Shown piece by piece: positions 34,400 through 43,427 of a DNA stretch of 64,000 nt. The notes under the pieces were generated by a model. That model made no database searches and was not told where the DNA came from. It saw only the letters and a program-made list of their open reading frames with translations. Position 1 is the first letter of the stretch, and each line of letters starts with the position of its first letter. A program made the translations under genes and the position numbers. Location: the NCBI GenBank assembly GCA_021413845.1, contig JAIOPP010000074.1, positions 1 to 64,000 on the forward strand, written 5' to 3'. The stretch is from Planctomycetia bacterium. GTDB taxonomy: Bacteria > Planctomycetota > Planctomycetia > Pirellulales > PNKZ01.

Positions 34400-35857
34400 A
34401 TGAATCGACTCCTTAGCGCCGCGGCCTGGGCTGCTTTGCTTCTCGCAACTTGCTTATCGGCCTCGGCACCGGCGCAAGCGCCGGCCGCTCCGGCAAGCGA
34501 ACCCGTTGCCGCCGAGCCGGCCGCGGCCTCGTTCGACCACGGCGACCACGCCTGGATGCTCACTTCCGCAGCGCTCGTCCTCTTCATGACCGCGCCGGGC
34601 CTCGCGATGTTCTACAGCGGCTTGGTCCGTAAGAAGAACGTACTCGGCGTGATGATGCAGTGCGTGTTTCTCATGGGCCTGATGACGATCATCTGGGCTA
34701 CCTACGGCTACTCGCTCTGCTTCGGCGGCAGCGGCGGCACGCCCGAGGATGTCGAAAAGACCGGCTACAGCCGTTGGATCGGCACCGGCGAGTATCTGTT
34801 GATGAAAGGGGTGCAGCCGACCTTAGGCGCCGACGGCAAGCCGAGCTATCCGATGGAAGGTGCGATCCCGCGCCTGACCCATATGGTTTATCAAGGGATG
34901 TTCTTCATCATCACGCCGGCGCTGATTTGCGGAGCGTTCGCCGAACGGATGAAGTTCAGCACGTTCGTCGTCTTCAGCGTCCTCTGGGGGACGTTCGTCT
35001 ATTGCCCTCTCTGCCATTGGGTGTGGGACGGCGGGATCCTCGCCTTCGGCAGCCCTCATGCGGTGTTCGGCACGTTCAAAACCGGCGCGCTCGACTTCGC
35101 CGGCGGAACGGTCGTGCATATCAGCTCCGGCATAACGGCGCTCCTCTGCGCCGTCGTGCTCGGCAAGCGTCTCGGCTACGGCCAAGAAGCGATGCCTCCG
35201 CACAACCTTACTTACACCGTGCTCGGCGCGGCGATGCTTTGGGTCGGGTGGTTCGGCTTCAATGCCGGTAGCGCGCTCTCGGCCGGCGACTTGGCCGCCA
35301 GCGCGTTCGTCGCCACGCATTTCGCCGCCGCCGCCGGAACGCTTGCTTGGCCGACCTTGGAATGGATCTTCCACGGCAAGCCCACCGTCCTCGGAGCGTG
35401 CTCCGGTGCCGTAGCCGGGCTCGTCGTCATCACCCCGGCGGCGGGCTTCGTGCAGCCGATGTCGGCCATCATCATGGGCCTGCTCGCCGGTTGCGTCTGC
35501 TACGTCGCTTGTACGTCGTTGAAGCGCAAGTTCAAGTACGACGACTCGCTCGACGCGTTCGGCGTGCACGGCGTCGGCGGCACGCTCGGAGCCATTCTTA
35601 CCGGCGTCTTCGCGACCCGCGTCGTTACCGATCCCATCGTGTCGGGCGGGAGCGAACTCGGCTTGCTCGAAGGGGGCCCGCTGTTGGTTCCGCAAATCGC
35701 CGCGGCCGGCGTGACGATCGTCTATTCGGTCGCCGTGTCGTTCGTCTTGCTCAAGGTGCTCGACCTCACGATGGGGCTCCGCGCCACGCAAGTCGACGAA
35801 GGCCAAGGGCTGGACTACAGCCAACACGGCGAAGAGGGATACCTGTTCCTCTCGTAG
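34400..35857 (+). CDS. amtB: Ammonium transporter AmtB
   Basis: 485 residues with a signal peptide and a Pro/Ala-rich N-terminal linker before the first membrane helix. Eleven membrane helices are expected for the family. Key residues: MFYSGLVRKKN; the twin-His pore residues in GGTVVHISSG and DAFGVHGVGGTLGA; the phenylalanine-gate region YQGMFFIITPALICGAFAERM. It conducts NH3/NH4+ across the inner membrane. The P-II gene lies 201 bases downstream, the typical amtB-glnK partnership in which P-II plugs the channel when nitrogen is plentiful. C-terminal tail GLDYSQHGEEGY is the family's end. Confidence 0.96.
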   Translation: MNRLLSAAAWAALLLATCLSASAPAQAPAAPASEPVAAEPAAASFDHGDHAWMLTSAALVLFMTAPGLAMFYSGLVRKKNVLGVMMQCVFLMGLMTIIWATYGYSLCFGGSGGTPEDVEKTGYSRWIGTGEYLLMKGVQPTLGADGKPSYPMEGAIPRLTHMVYQGMFFIITPALICGAFAERMKFSTFVVFSVLWGTFVYCPLCHWVWDGGILAFGSPHAVFGTFKTGALDFAGGTVVHISSGITALLCAVVLGKRLGYGQEAMPPHNLTYTVLGAAMLWVGWFGFNAGSALSAGDLAASAFVATHFAAAAGTLAWPTLEWIFHGKPTVLGACSGAVAGLVVITPAAGFVQPMSAIIMGLLAGCVCYVACTSLKRKFKYDDSLDAFGVHGVGGTLGAILTGVFATRVVTDPIVSGGSELGLLEGGPLLVPQIAAAGVTIVYSVAVSFVLLKVLDLTMGLRATQVDEGQGLDYSQHGEEGYLFLS

Positions 35858-35918
35858 TTCGGCTGCTTCCGCAGAATCAGCTTCGCCGTCGGTGTTCTTG
35901 CGCCGCCGGCTTGCATTC

Positions 35919-36397
<479 letters not shown>

Positions 36398-36567
36398 GCC
36401 TCGCGCGCATCGGCTCGAACATTCCTCGCGGCGACGGGGCAAAACCCGTTGCGACCGGCTGCGCGGCCGCTTAGGCTAAGTGCATCCACCCGCCGCCCTG
36501 CCGCGATGCGTATGTCGCGCTTCCAACGGCCGGTTTACACCGGCCGCTCGCCTCAGAGAGATTCGTC

Positions 36568-39500
36568 ATGCCCCTGCGCATTCACCGTGTCTATACGTTT
36601 GTATCGCTCGCCGGACTTCTCGCCGGAATCGCTTTGCTTACGGTGCGCCTTAACGCCGTTGAGCCGCAGACCGCCGTAGCCACGCCGTCGAAAGAAGACC
36701 TGCTCAAGCAAGATTTCAAGTCGCAGTTGCCGCGCATCGCTCCGACCGAGCCGGCCGACGCGCTGAAAACGTTTACCGTAGCGCCGGGCTTTAAGATCGA
36801 GCAGGTGGCCGCCGAGCCGCTGGTGAATAGTCCCGTCGCGATGGAATGGGACGAGAACGGCCGGTTGTTCGTGTGCGAGATGCGCGGCTACAGCGAGAAC
36901 CGCGACGAGAGCCTGAGCCGGGTCAGCATGCTCGAAGACGTCGACGGCGACGGCCGGTTCGACAAGAGCACCGTCTTCGCCGATAAGCTCCTCTGGCCGA
37001 CCGCGGTCTTCTGCTACGACGGCGGCCTCTTCGTCGGCGATGCTCCCGACGTCTTCTACTTCAAAGACACCGACGGCGACGGAAAAGCCGACGTGAAGAA
37101 GCACGTCTACACCGGCTTCGGCAACTCCAACGTGCAAGGCCTGCTCAACTGCTTCCGCTGGGGCCTCGACAACAAGATCCATCTGGCGACGAGCAGCACC
37201 GGCGGCGATGTGCGCAAGGCCGGCCCGGGCATCGACCCCAAGACGGCGAAGACCGTGAACGTGCGCGGCCGCGACATCGCGTTCAACCCCAACACCTACG
37301 ACTTCGAGCTCACGAGCGGCGCGTCGCAACACGGGATGTCGTTCGACGACTGGGGCCGGAAGTTCGTCTCGTCGAACTCGAACCACATTCAGCAAGTGAT
37401 GTACGAAGATCGGTACGTCGCGCGCAATCCGTTTCTCTCGGCCCCGGATGCGCGCGTGAGCATCGCCGCCGATGGCCCGCAAGCCGAAGTGTTTCGCAAG
37501 AGCCCGGTGGAGCCGTGGCGCATCATTCGCACCCAGTTGCGGGTCTCCGGAGCCGTGAAAGGCATGGTCGAAGGAGGAGGTCGGCCGGCGGGCTACTTCA
37601 CCGGCGCCGGCGGCGTGACGATCTATCGCGGCGATGCGTTTCCCGACGAATGGAAGGGGATCGCGATCGTCGGCGATGTCGGCAGCAACCTCGTTCATCG
37701 CAAGCGGCTCGAACCGAACGGCCTCGAGTTCATCGCCCGCCGCATCGACGACAAAAGTGAGTTCGTCGCTTCGACCGACGTTTGGTTTCGCCCGGCGCAG
37801 TATGCCAACGGGCCCGACGGCGCGCTCTACATCATGGACGTCTACCGCGAAGTGATCGAGCACCCGGCGAGCATCCCGCCGATGATCAAGCAACACCTTG
37901 ACCTCACGGCCGGCCGCGATCGCGGACGCCTCTACCGCGTGATCCCCGAGAAAGGATTCCAACAACGCCCGACGCCGAAGCTCGGCAGCGCCACGACCGC
38001 CGAGCTCGTCGCCCTACTGGAACACCCCAACGCCTGGCACCGCGAAACAGCCGCCCGCTTGCTCTACACGCGGCAAGATAAATCGGCGATCGAGCCGCTG
38101 AAGAAACTCGCGGCCGAATCGAAGTCGCCGCTCGGCCGGATGCACGCACTCTATGCACTCGACGGGCTCCGGGCTCTGAATGAATCGCTGATCGCCGCGG
38201 CATTCGACGATCGGCATCCGCAAGTTCGCAAGCACGCCGTGCGTCTTGCGGAACGGTTTATCAACTCGCCTAAGAGCGGACTTTTGAGTCGCTTGGCCGC
38301 ACTCGCCGACGATCGCGACGCGGAGGTTCGCTATCAACTGGCATTCTCACTGGGATCGATTTTCGAATTCGGCGGTTACGACGAAGGGGTCGTATCTTTC
38401 ATGTTTCCGGCGGTCAAGCTTGCGAAACGCGACGCCGCCGACAAATGGGCGTCGCTTGCGCTGGTCAGTTCGATGCGTGACGGTGCGCCGGCCTTTCTCG
38501 ACGCGACCCTTTCCGACGACAACGCCGCTTACGCCGACCTGCCGCAAATCCGCCCGTTGATCGAACGCCTGGTCGCCCAAGTCGCACTGCAAGACGATGA
38601 GATCGCGGTACCGATGGTGGTCGAAAGATTCAACGGAATCTCCGCAAGCCGCACCGATACGGCGCTCGCCGTGGCGCGCGGACTGATAACGGGACTCAAG
38701 AAGCCGACGAGCCAAGTCACCAAACTGGCGACCGCCGGAAAACTCGATAAGCTGAAAACGATCATAAGCTCGATGCTCAGCCGAAACTCGGCGATCGCCG
38801 TCGATTCGGAAGCGCCTCTCAAGGCTCGCATTTCCGCCATCGACGAACTCGCCGTCGGCAAGTTCGTCGAAATGCAGCCGACGCTGATAAAACTGATCGA
38901 CAACCGCCAACCGATCGAAGTGCAACTCGGTGCGGTCGCCGTCCTCGGTCGCTACGTCGACGCCGGCGTGGCCGAGGTCGTGCTCGGGGCGTGGCCGAAA
39001 CTGAGCCCGACGATCAAAGAGCCCGCACTCGAAGTCCTGTTCGCACGGCCCGAACGAATCGCCGCGCTGCTCGACGCGCTCGAGGCCGGCAAGTTCAACG
39101 CCGGCGATCTGCCGCCGGCCCGCGTGCAAACCTTGCTCGCCACCGGCGACCCCGCGCGCAAGGCTCGCGCCGAGAAATTGCTCGGCGCGATGCGCCCCAG
39201 CCGGCGGTCTGATGTCGTCGCCGCGTATCGCGAAGCGCTTGCCATTGCGGGCGACGTCGCCCGCGGGCGCGAGACCTTCAAGAAGAACTGCACGGCATGC
39301 CATAAGGCCGAAGGGGCCGGCCACGAAATCGGCCCGAACCTCTCGACGATCAAGACCCGCGGCGCCGAGACGATCCTCACGAACGTCCTCGACCCAAGCC
39401 GCGAAGTGAACCCGCAGTTCGTCAACTACATGCTCATCACCGACGACGGCCGAACCGTCACAGGGCTCATCTCCGCCGAAAGCGCCACGGCCGTGACGCT

Positions 39501-39654
39501 CAAACGGGCCGAAGGCCAGAGCGATACCGTGCTCCGCGTGAACATCGACGAGCTCCTCGGCACCGGCCTTTCGCTGATGCCCGAAGGCTTAGAGCAAAAG
39601 ATCGACAAGCAAGGGATGGCCGACCTCATTGCGTACATCATGCAGCTGCAGTGA
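36568..39654 (+). CDS. PVC-type membrane-bound dehydrogenase/HEAT/cytochrome c protein
   Basis: 1028 residues with an N-terminal signal or anchor. Domain order: propeller-like dehydrogenase domain (~75-450) with ML-E-DVDGDGRFDKSTVFAD and VFYFKDTDGDGKADVKK, the typical PVC Ca-binding-like repeats, and NPNTYDFELTSGASQHGMSFDDWG; HEAT-like repeats (~470-860); cytochrome c-like domain with heme motif C-TA-C-H (CTACHK, ~910) and distal part ILTNVLDPSREVNPQFVNYM. This architecture is a hallmark of planctomycetes and verrucomicrobia and is found on the cell surface or periplasm, thought to oxidise sugars or related compounds. Substrate is unknown. Confidence 0.93.
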   Translation: MPLRIHRVYTFVSLAGLLAGIALLTVRLNAVEPQTAVATPSKEDLLKQDFKSQLPRIAPTEPADALKTFTVAPGFKIEQVAAEPLVNSPVAMEWDENGRLFVCEMRGYSENRDESLSRVSMLEDVDGDGRFDKSTVFADKLLWPTAVFCYDGGLFVGDAPDVFYFKDTDGDGKADVKKHVYTGFGNSNVQGLLNCFRWGLDNKIHLATSSTGGDVRKAGPGIDPKTAKTVNVRGRDIAFNPNTYDFELTSGASQHGMSFDDWGRKFVSSNSNHIQQVMYEDRYVARNPFLSAPDARVSIAADGPQAEVFRKSPVEPWRIIRTQLRVSGAVKGMVEGGGRPAGYFTGAGGVTIYRGDAFPDEWKGIAIVGDVGSNLVHRKRLEPNGLEFIARRIDDKSEFVASTDVWFRPAQYANGPDGALYIMDVYREVIEHPASIPPMIKQHLDLTAGRDRGRLYRVIPEKGFQQRPTPKLGSATTAELVALLEHPNAWHRETAARLLYTRQDKSAIEPLKKLAAESKSPLGRMHALYALDGLRALNESLIAAAFDDRHPQVRKHAVRLAERFINSPKSGLLSRLAALADDRDAEVRYQLAFSLGSIFEFGGYDEGVVSFMFPAVKLAKRDAADKWASLALVSSMRDGAPAFLDATLSDDNAAYADLPQIRPLIERLVAQVALQDDEIAVPMVVERFNGISASRTDTALAVARGLITGLKKPTSQVTKLATAGKLDKLKTIISSMLSRNSAIAVDSEAPLKARISAIDELAVGKFVEMQPTLIKLIDNRQPIEVQLGAVAVLGRYVDAGVAEVVLGAWPKLSPTIKEPALEVLFARPERIAALLDALEAGKFNAGDLPPARVQTLLATGDPARKARAEKLLGAMRPSRRSDVVAAYREALAIAGDVARGRETFKKNCTACHKAEGAGHEIGPNLSTIKTRGAETILTNVLDPSREVNPQFVNYMLITDDGRTVTGLISAESATAVTLKRAEGQSDTVLRVNIDELLGTGLSLMPEGLEQKIDKQGMADLIAYIMQLQ

Positions 39655-39751
39655 CGCTCCGAGGCGAGCGGGGTGCCGTCAGGCCCCCGTTGGGAGCTGC
39701 CATACGCCTCGCGCTGCCGGTTCGATCGTTCACACCACTGTCGAGGACGCC

Positions 39752-41170
39752 ATGCATCGCACGATTCTCACGTCGCTCGTGTTCTTCAGCCTCTTTGCGA
39801 GCGCCGCTTCCGGCAATGCCGCCGAAGCATGGCGGGCCGGAGTCGCCGAAACCAGCATCACCCCCGCCGAGCCGATGTGGATGTCGGGCTACGGCGCTCG
39901 CACCGCGCCGGCCGAAGGGACGCAAGACGAGCTGATGGCGAAAGCGGTCGTGCTGGAGTCGAGCGACGCCGCCGGAGCCTCGAGCGCCGGCCGCAAGTCG
40001 CGCGTCGTCTTGATCACGCTCGACCTGGTCGGCATCGATCGGGCGATCTCGCTCGAGCTCGGCCGCCGACTGCACGAGAAGTTCGGCCTCGAGCGCCGAC
40101 AAATCGCGATCAACTGCTCGCACACGCATTGCGGGCCCGTCGTCGGCACGAACCTCGGGGCGATGTATTCCCTGACCGACGCGCAATGGAAACAAGTCGC
40201 CGATTACCAAGTCGTGCTGCTCGATAAGATCGTCGACGTCGTCGGCCGCGCGCTGGCCGATCTCGCGCCGGTGCGCCCCAGTTGGGGCTCGGGCACGGCG
40301 ACGTTCGCCGTCAACCGCCGCGAGAACAAAGAGAAGGAAGTGCCTGCGCTCCGCGCGCAAGGGGCAACGCTCCGGGGCCCGATCGATCACGATGTTCCGG
40401 TCCTCGCGCTGCACGCAGCCGACGGCCGGCTGAAGGCCGTCGTGTTCGGCTATGCCTGCCATGCGACGACGCTCGGCTTTCAGAAATGGTGCGCCGACTA
40501 TCCCGGCTACGCCTACCGCACGCTGCAAACATCGCATCCCGGCACCGTCGCTCTCTTCTGGGCCGGCTGCGGCGCCGATCAAAACCCGATCCCGCGCCGA
40601 ACCCTCGAATACGCCGAGCAATACGGCCGGCAACTCGCGGCAGCGGTCGAGAAAGTCCTCGCGTCGGGCACGTTGAAGCCGATCGCCGGCACGATCGACG
40701 CGCGCTACGAAGAAGTCTCGCTCGACCTCGCGCACCTCCCGACCAGTGCCGAGCTAGAAGCGACCGCGGCGAAGGGGAACAAGTACGAGCAAGGCCGCGC
40801 GCGGCGCCTGCTGGCGACCATCGCGAAGGAAGGGAAACTCGCGCCGACGTATCCCTACCCAGTCGAAACGTGGCAACTCGGCGACGGCCCGCGCTGGGTG
40901 ATCCTCGGCGGCGAGGTAGTCGTCGACTACGCACTGCGAATCAAGCAAGAGCGGACGCCGGCCGAGACGAGCGCCGCCGCGATCGACCCGACGCGCACCT
41001 GGGTCGCCGGCTACTCGAACGACGTGATGGCCTACATTCCCTCCCGCCGCGTGCTGGCCGAAGGAGGCTACGAAGGAGCCACCTCGATGATCTACTACGG
41101 CCTCCCGAGCCCCTGGGCCCCGATGCTGGAAGAAGCGATCATCCGCGCCGTACGCGGCGAGCGCCGGTAG
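39752..41170 (+). CDS. Neutral/alkaline ceramidase-family secreted protein
   Basis: 472 residues from the ATG at 39752, preceded by GAGGA; it yields a signal peptide (LTSLVFFSLFASAASGNA). The ceramidase N-terminal domain shows the motif AGVAETSITPAEPMWMSGY and metal-binding NCSHTHCGP. VFGYACHATTL follows. True ceramidases are longer (~650 residues or more with a C-terminal domain); this shorter form is common in planctomycetes and may cleave other amides or esters. It starts 97 bases after the PVC protein on the same strand, likely co-transcribed. Confidence 0.85.
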   Translation: MHRTILTSLVFFSLFASAASGNAAEAWRAGVAETSITPAEPMWMSGYGARTAPAEGTQDELMAKAVVLESSDAAGASSAGRKSRVVLITLDLVGIDRAISLELGRRLHEKFGLERRQIAINCSHTHCGPVVGTNLGAMYSLTDAQWKQVADYQVVLLDKIVDVVGRALADLAPVRPSWGSGTATFAVNRRENKEKEVPALRAQGATLRGPIDHDVPVLALHAADGRLKAVVFGYACHATTLGFQKWCADYPGYAYRTLQTSHPGTVALFWAGCGADQNPIPRRTLEYAEQYGRQLAAAVEKVLASGTLKPIAGTIDARYEEVSLDLAHLPTSAELEATAAKGNKYEQGRARRLLATIAKEGKLAPTYPYPVETWQLGDGPRWVILGGEVVVDYALRIKQERTPAETSAAAIDPTRTWVAGYSNDVMAYIPSRRVLAEGGYEGATSMIYYGLPSPWAPMLEEAIIRAVRGERR

Positions 41171-41305
41171 GCGAACGAGCGGTAAGCTTGGCTCCGCTAC
41201 CGAACGTTATAGGGCTGAATGGCTTTGAAGCCCTTCACGTGAGTGCGTTCCCTTAGACCGATAAATTCGTTCATTTTGGCCCCCTCACGTGGTAAGACGG
41301 CAAGC

Positions 41306-41545
41306 ATGGATCGCGATTTTGAAATCGATCGTATTCGTGAACGTCTCATCGCCGGTTGTTCGGCAGAGGAGTTCGCAGAAATGCGATGTCCGGTATGCAA
41401 CTCGCCGCTTGTTATCAACGTCCATCCGAACCACCGAGTATTCTTTGTTCGTTGTGCGGTAACCGCGGAACACATCGGTTTTCATGAAGAATCCGTTGCG
41501 AAGCCTGAGTGGTGGAAACAATGCATTCGCGGCGCCTGGTATTAG
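41306..41545 (+). CDS. Small zinc-ribbon-like protein, unknown
   Basis: 79 residues, start ATG 41306. It contains CPVCNSPL and, 20 residues later, a single Cys in VRCAV, so a half zinc ribbon or a dimeric metal site is possible. No family recognised. GC is lower than around it, roughly 48-50%, and codon use is mixed, hinting at recent gain. Coding status is probable but not proven; no strong Shine-Dalgarno is visible. Confidence 0.5.
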   Translation: MDRDFEIDRIRERLIAGCSAEEFAEMRCPVCNSPLVINVHPNHRVFFVRCAVTAEHIGFHEESVAKPEWWKQCIRGAWY

Positions 41546-41767
41546 ATAGCCGAAATGCCATGTCGCGATTGCCGCGAAAGACCAACCAAGGCCTTTTGCA
41601 CGGCGATCGATGCGCGCAAATCCAGCGGAGTTTATGCGCCCCGTATAAAGGGAGCAAAGAATAAGCCGCAATCCTGGCCCAAGAACTTCCGTTGAAATCC
41701 GGTTCCCTCCCGGGCATGATGCGGGGCGTGGAGGAGACACGTACCGATCCCGAGGGGATTTTCGACA

Positions 41768-42468
41768 CGTCGCCGTGAAGATCATTCACGGTGACGACGA
41801 ATCTCCGTTGTGAACTCGAGCCCGACGGGCGCCGCTTGTCGCTCCGGACGGGTCAGGGAAATCGACCGCTGGAACTTTTGCTCGAGGCGCGGCGGACCAA
41901 CGAGGCCGCGCCGGTTCGAGTCGTGCGTTCGGCTTCATCGCCGAGCGCCGGTCGGTGCAACGGAGACGCTTGCGAGCCGCAGAGATGGAGCAACCGGGCC
42001 GAGCCTCATCGCTCGGCGCGTGGGCTCTTGCTCGGTGGTCCGTCTTCTCCCGGCCTGCGAGGGTGCGACGAACGGTCTTCATCTGCCGGCGCTCGAGGGT
42101 GCGAGGTACGGTCCGACCTTGCTCCCGAAGAACGCCGAGCGCGCGAAGAGCGCCGGTCGCTCCGTCGCGGTCCTTGGCTGCCGCTCGGCTCGGACGAAGC
42201 CGACGGCACCCACTCTCGTTACCGAGAGAGGGAAAGCGAAGGACCGAACCATGCGCGGCGACTTCCTTGAAGGCTCGAACGACGGCGGGAGCGATCCCGC
42301 CCAGCGCGAGCCGGCGAGGAAGCCGCGACGGCTGCGGGGTGTCGTCCGGTGCGTCGTCGACCGGGGTGGTTCGAGACCGTCGCCGCGGGGCGGAGCGGCT
42401 CGCACGCCGGAGCGGGATGAAAATGTCTGCGCAGACTTGTTTGACAAGAAGCCCGCTCCAACTCGGGC
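41768..42468 (+). ncRNA. Candidate large structured non-coding RNA
   Basis: Orientation is inferred from T-runs downstream. Hairpins: 12-bp CGTCGCCGTGAA / TTCACGGTGACG with one G-U (41768-41796); GCCC-GAC-GGGC (41820-41830); 8-bp GGCGCGGC / GCCGCGCC with an outer CTCGA / TCGAG (41881-41920); 9-bp GCGTTCGGC / GCCGAGCGC (41925-41948); 7-bp GCCGAGC / GCTCGGC (41998-42017); TCGGCT / AGCCGA (42185-42203); CTCTCG-TTAC-CGAGAG (42213-42228); 7-bp GGCGGGA / TCCCGCC closed by a GNRA loop GCGA (42284-42301); AGCCG-CGA-CGGCT (42321-42333); CTTGT / ACAAG (42436-42448); GCCCG / CGGGC (42451-42468). It lacks the RNase P, tmRNA and SRP RNA signatures. Ends are uncertain. Confidence 0.5.
42037..42109 (+). repeat. 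Two tandem 36-37-base units inside the candidate RNA
   Basis: GGTC recurs at 42037, 42074 and 42110, and GAGGGTGCGA at 42059 and 42095, giving two imperfect tandem units of about 36 bases. Confidence 0.65.
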
Positions 42469-42661
42469 GACGACGCACGAACTTTTTTCGCGACCGAAAC
42501 CGGCCGCCGCCGGGCCCCGCTGCGCCTAGCGAGATTTTTCCGTTTTCTTATTACCTGAGGCTCGGTGGGGCTTCGTTCGTGCGCCGTTAGTCCGTTTTCC
42601 ACGTCGAAGCAGGGGAGAAAAGGAGGTGCGGGAATCGTCGAGCGAACGGTAAATCGGCTGC

Positions 42662-42691
42662 TTGCGGCATGTTAGGGCGATTCGCTAGAAT
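42662..42691 (+). promoter_or_regulatory. Likely sigma-70-type promoter of infA
   Basis: TTGCGG (42662-42667) and TAGAAT (42686-42691) with an 18-base spacer, 36 bases upstream of the infA ATG. The same GCTAGAATGA context occurs at the -10 proposed for the tiny genes near 58159. Confidence 0.5.
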
Positions 42692-42727
42692 GATGTTTTG
42701 AAACTTGCGCTTGGAATTGGAATTCGT

Positions 42728-42949
42728 ATGCCGGAAAAAGAAGAAGGTCTGGAAGTCGAAGGCGTGGTCACGCAGGCCCTCGCCAATACGCGCTTCCGCG
42801 TGACGATCGAAGGGGGCCACGAAGTGATCGCCCACGTCGCCGGCCGGATGCGCAAGAACTTCATCCGGATCGTGCCGGGAGACAAAGTGAAAGTCGAACT
42901 TTCCCCCTACGATCTCACCAAAGGTCGCATTACGTTTCGCGAACGCTAA
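42728..42949 (+). CDS. infA: Translation initiation factor IF-1
   Basis: 73 residues from the ATG at 42728; the in-frame TTG 30 bases earlier would add ten residues not found in IF-1. The single OB-fold sequence [63 protein letters not shown] is characteristic. IF-1 binds the ribosomal A site and helps start selection. It is a single-gene unit here, apart from a ribosomal-protein operon, which is seen in several phyla. Confidence 0.97.
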   Translation: MPEKEEGLEVEGVVTQALANTRFRVTIEGGHEVIAHVAGRMRKNFIRIVPGDKVKVELSPYDLTKGRITFRER

Positions 42950-43424
42950 GCCGCGCGCCGCACCTCAGAGCCCACAAACGAATTCTTCCTCGCGCAAGGC
43001 TGCGCGACATGCAACGAACCTCGCCGATGCGATCGTCGGCAACGAGACGCGCTGCCGATGTGCAGCGGCCTTCGCTACTTCTTTCCGCCGCCGTGCTGCG
43101 CTGCCGATTGCGTACGGCACTGATTTGATTCTTTGCTTTTGATTTACGCCGGCCCGAGCCTGCGCGAGCGTTGCGGCCGGAGCGATGCATCGACTTCGAT
43201 TCCGCGCCGTTTTGCGGCGACTTGCAGTGGTCGACGTCGCGCGAATCTCGTACAAAGACGGACTTACGGCTTGACGCTGTGTGCAGGCGTTCGCTCGGCA
43301 TGGTTGCCGACGGAAATCTTGTGCAAACGAAGTTCGGTAATTCTTGCGAATATCGACCGCCGGCCGACGAAATACTCGTCGCGGACCGATCGGTTGCCGT
43401 GAAACCTTATCCAGGAGAATCGTC
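42950..43424. other. Intergenic region between infA and the next gene
   Basis: 475 bases. I see no gene, no convincing promoter and no long repeat. A TTGACG occurs near 43273 without a matching -10. AGGAG at 43413-43417 is the ribosome-binding site of the following gene. Confidence 0.5.
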
Positions 43425-43427
43425 GTG

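Larger units (their letters stand above)
41546..42727. other. 1.2-kb non-coding tract, carries a candidate large RNA
   Basis: No credible gene occurs between the zinc-ribbon gene and infA. Open frames on both strands are Arg/Pro-rich with no domain. The first part (41546-41740) has little structure; 41747-42468 has many perfect hairpins, described as a separate candidate RNA; 42469-42600 is GC-rich then T-rich (TTTTTT at 42483, TTTTT at 42535), and 42662-42691 is the likely infA promoter. Confidence 0.6.

Noticed and set aside
41786-42529. Several 120-240-residue frames on both strands inside the structured tract
   Set aside because: Arg/Pro/Ser-rich without hydrophobic cores or motifs; the perfect hairpins explain the sequence better.
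41546-42727. RNase P RNA, tmRNA or SRP RNA
   Set aside because: I looked on both strands for the RNase P GAGGAAAGTC core and ACAGAA element, the tmRNA ends and tag frame, and the SRP GGAAGGAAGCAGCC loop, and found none. A GTTCGAGAC T-loop-like match near 42369 has no tRNA cloverleaf around it.
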